Below are positions 62,258-64,000 of a DNA stretch of 64,000 nt, one piece after another. The stretch is from Mariniradius saccharolyticus AK6 (lineage in GTDB: Bacteria; Bacteroidota; Bacteroidia; Cytophagales; Cyclobacteriaceae). Position 1 is the stretch's first letter; the number at the start of each line of letters is the position of its first letter. The position numbers and the translations under genes are program-made. The notes under the pieces are model-generated. The model was not told the DNA's origin. It made no database searches and saw only the letters and a list, made by a program, of their open reading frames with translations. The stretch is taken from assembly GCF_000330725.2 (NCBI RefSeq), contig NZ_AMZY02000007.1, positions 267,621 to 331,620 on the forward strand, in the 5' to 3' direction.

Positions 62258-62803
62258 ATGCAGAAACGACTCGTTTTGGACCAAAATCAGATCAGCATCA
62301 TCCTGAAGAGATTCTGCCATCAGCTGATTGAAAACCACGATAATTTTGAAAATACCGTCCTGTTGGGTTTGCAGCCCAGAGGTCCGATTGTTTTGGGAAA
62401 ATTGGTTAAGCTTTTGGAGGACATCTCCGGTGTCAAGGTACCGTTCGGATATCTAGACGCGACATTTCATCGGGATGATTTTCGCAGGAGGGATTTCCCT
62501 CTCAAAGCAAACGAGACGAAAATCGATTTTTTGATTGAAGGAAAAAAGGTTGTCCTAATCGATGATGTGCTCTATAAAGGAAGGTCAGTGAGGGCGGCAT
62601 TGGATGCCATGATTGCCTTTGGACGGCCCCAAAAAGTGGAATTGATGATCCTTGTTGACCGAAAATACACCCGTGACTATCCGATTATGCCAGATTACTG
62701 TGGCGTGAAGGTCAATACCCTCGAAAGCCAGTATGTGTCGGTGGAGTGGGCCGAGAAAGGATTTGAACAAGATGCCATTTGGATAACAGAAAAATCAGCC
62801 TAA
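62258..62803 (+). CDS. pyrR: PyrR: pyrimidine operon regulator / uracil phosphoribosyltransferase
   Basis: 181 residues from the ATG at 62258; an ATG at 62177 is in frame but lies upstream of the promoter box. The PRPP-binding motif KVVLIDDVLYKGRSVRAALDA (~86-106) and the flanking VLLGLQPRGPIVLGKL, YLDATFHRDDFRRRD and LMILVDRKYTRDYPI are diagnostic for PyrR. It makes UMP from uracil and PRPP and, in some phyla, controls attenuation. Five bases separate it from pyrB, so they form an operon. Confidence 0.94.
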   Translation: MQKRLVLDQNQISIILKRFCHQLIENHDNFENTVLLGLQPRGPIVLGKLVKLLEDISGVKVPFGYLDATFHRDDFRRRDFPLKANETKIDFLIEGKKVVLIDDVLYKGRSVRAALDAMIAFGRPQKVELMILVDRKYTRDYPIMPDYCGVKVNTLESQYVSVEWAEKGFEQDAIWITEKSA

Positions 62804-62808
62804 ACGAT

Positions 62809-63732
62809 ATGTCACAACTCAGCACGCGTCATTTATTGGGAATCAAGGACATCAATGCCGACGATATCCAGTTGATTTTCGAGACTGCTGACAATTTCAA
62901 AGAAGTGCTCAATCGGCCGATTAAAAAAGTTCCGTCGCTGCGTGACATTACTATCGCCAATATTTTCTTCGAAAACTCTACAAGAACACGGCTTTCTTTT
63001 GAGTTGGCGGAAAAGCGTTTGTCGGCAGATGTACTTAATTTCTCTTCGAGCAATAGTTCGGTAAAAAAGGGAGAGACCCTCATCGACACGGTGAACAACA
63101 TCTTGTCGATGAAGGTGGACATGGTCGTGATGCGGCACAGCAGTCCCGGCGCACCTCATTTTTTGTCGAAAAACATCAAAGCCAATATAGTCAATGCAGG
63201 GGATGGAACACATGAACACCCCACACAGGCACTTTTGGATGCCTTTTCAATTCGTGAAAAATTGGGAGATGTCGCTGGAAAAAAAGTTGCCATCATTGGA
63301 GACATTCTACATTCTCGGGTAGCACTATCAAATATCTTTTGTCTCCAAAAACTTGGGGCAGAAGTGATGGTCTGTGGGCCTACCACCCTATTGCCAAGAT
63401 ATATCGGGCAGTTGGGCGTGAAGATCGAGCATGACGTAGAAAAGGCCCTGCAATGGTGTGATGTGGCCAACGTGCTTCGAATCCAACTGGAAAGGCAACA
63501 AATCAAATATTTTCCATCACTGAGGGAGTATTCACTATATTTTGGTATCAACCGAGAGAAATTGAATAAACTTGACAAAGAAATTGTCATCATGCATCCC
63601 GGCCCGATTAACAGAGGAGTCGAATTGAATTCTGACGTTGCAGACAGTGAGCATTCCATTATTCTGCAACAAGTTGAGAATGGGGTAGCTATAAGAATGG
63701 CGGTTCTCTATCTCTTGGCTGGGGTGAAATAA
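62809..63732 (+). CDS. pyrB: Aspartate carbamoyltransferase catalytic subunit
   Basis: 307 residues from the ATG at 62809; a TTG ten codons earlier is less likely. The carbamoyl-phosphate-binding FFENSTRTRLSFE (~47), MRHSSPGAP, GDGTHEHPTQALLDAFSIRE (~130), GDILHSRVALSN (~161) and the aspartate-binding HPGPINRGVEL (~263) are all intact. Catalyses carbamoyl phosphate plus aspartate to carbamoyl aspartate, second step of pyrimidine synthesis. No pyrI is present; the PyrR-linked form is usually unregulated by nucleotides. Confidence 0.96.
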   Translation: MSQLSTRHLLGIKDINADDIQLIFETADNFKEVLNRPIKKVPSLRDITIANIFFENSTRTRLSFELAEKRLSADVLNFSSSNSSVKKGETLIDTVNNILSMKVDMVVMRHSSPGAPHFLSKNIKANIVNAGDGTHEHPTQALLDAFSIREKLGDVAGKKVAIIGDILHSRVALSNIFCLQKLGAEVMVCGPTTLLPRYIGQLGVKIEHDVEKALQWCDVANVLRIQLERQQIKYFPSLREYSLYFGINREKLNKLDKEIVIMHPGPINRGVELNSDVADSEHSIILQQVENGVAIRMAVLYLLAGVK

Positions 63733-63940
63733 TAATTGAAACTTTTCGAATTTCAATAGGAACATTCTTTTTGACAAACAAAAAAGTCTAACCCGGATGG
63801 ATAAGGGGAATTTTTTTCTTTAGATAATTATTAAAAACAGGCTTCATGTCCAAGCCCTCCAGAGACAAAGCTTTTTCGCATTTGCTGTTTTTTGCAGGGA
63901 TTTCATTTCTTGGCCTGATACCAAAATGCTAAAAAATAAA

Positions 63941-63965
63941 AAAGCCAGCAGAGATTGCTGGCTTT
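63941..63965 (-). terminator. Rho-independent terminator of the rRNA operon
   Basis: AAAGCCAGCA-GAGAT-TGCTGGCTTT forms a perfect 10 bp stem with a 5-base loop. On the minus strand it is followed by TTTTTTATTTTTTAG, and it comes directly after the 5S rRNA end. Confidence 0.9.
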
Positions 63966-63969
63966 GGAT

Positions 63970-64000
63970 GGTGTGGCGGCGGCCTACTCTCCCGGGTGCG
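63970..64000 (-). rRNA. rrf: 5S ribosomal RNA, 3' end only
   Basis: The minus strand reads CGCACCCGGGAGAGTAGGCC and then GCCGCCACACC, the conserved 3' arm of bacterial 5S rRNA (GGGAGAGTAGGnCGnYGCC). Only about 31 bases lie within the window; the rest of the rRNA operon would be to the right. It is convergent with pyrRB. Confidence 0.9.

Overview
The window is bacterial and looks like Bacteroidota, order Cytophagales, probably Cyclobacteriaceae. The signs are near-perfect TAnnTTTG -7 promoter boxes, many secreted proteins and lipoproteins, DUF1501/DUF1549/PVC-type heme proteins, the Bacteroidota-style rhamnose set (isomerase RhaI, FGGY kinase, fused aldolase-dehydrogenase), and double-glycine leader peptides linked to 6-bladed beta-propeller lipoproteins. 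The family assignment is an inference; no 16S sequence is present. The extreme right edge holds only the 3' end of a 5S rRNA on the minus strand.

Region 1-10.5 kb is accessory and repeat-rich. It has the start of an esterase, a VapBC module, a nucleoside-hydrolase-like protein, a ThuA-like protein, a GIY-YIG nuclease flanked by three copies of a ~110 bp element with terminal inverted repeats, a TIM-barrel epimerase, a glycine-rich membrane protein whose 3' end is duplicated on the far side of a PIN toxin-antitoxin pair, and a ~350 bp block present twice, the second copy cutting into a small secreted-protein gene.

Region 10.5-26.3 kb is a large periplasmic oxidation locus. A 1055-residue SGNH/dehydrogenase/cytochrome c fusion (minus) is divergent from a plus-strand run of cytochrome-DUF1549/1553, Tat-exported DUF1501, heme-binding dehydrogenase, DUF1080 lipoprotein, DUF4432, PMI-like cupin, TIM-barrel isomerase and Gfo/Idh/MocA dehydrogenase, closed by a strong hairpin terminator. 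The content fits a pathway through 3-keto sugars, but the substrate is unknown.

Region 27.2-42.1 kb is one 4749-residue nonribosomal peptide synthetase (half-C-A-T-C-A-T-C-A-T-E-C-A-T-TE) overlapping a Sfp-type phosphopantetheinyl transferase. It should make a tetrapeptide with a D-residue at position 3; at least one module has the classic glycine pocket code.

Region 42.2-51.7 kb holds an NCS1 permease with a small membrane protein, a DUF4143 ATPase, and an L-rhamnose locus: GntR regulator, fused rhamnulose-1-phosphate aldolase/lactaldehyde dehydrogenase, RhaI isomerase and FGGY kinase. The lutABC operon at 57.4-60.1 kb can take the lactate from this pathway to pyruvate, and an MFS sugar porter lies just after it.

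Between them (51.8-57.0 kb, minus strand) is a tandemly duplicated cassette that looks like a cysteine-rich secreted-peptide system: double-glycine leader peptides, each followed by a beta-propeller lipoprotein and each preceded by a remnant of a C39 peptidase start, headed by a C39-like/VKOR/thioredoxin membrane fusion suited to disulfide formation. This and the NRPS are the most interesting specialised-metabolism loci.

The right end has a decayed toxin-antitoxin pair, the sugar porter, pyrR-pyrB, and the terminator and tail of an rRNA operon. A same-oriented direct repeat, CAGGACA-N3-CAGGACA, lies upstream of three operons (SGNH/dehydrogenase fusion, NCS1 permease, rhamnose aldolase) and may be a shared operator.
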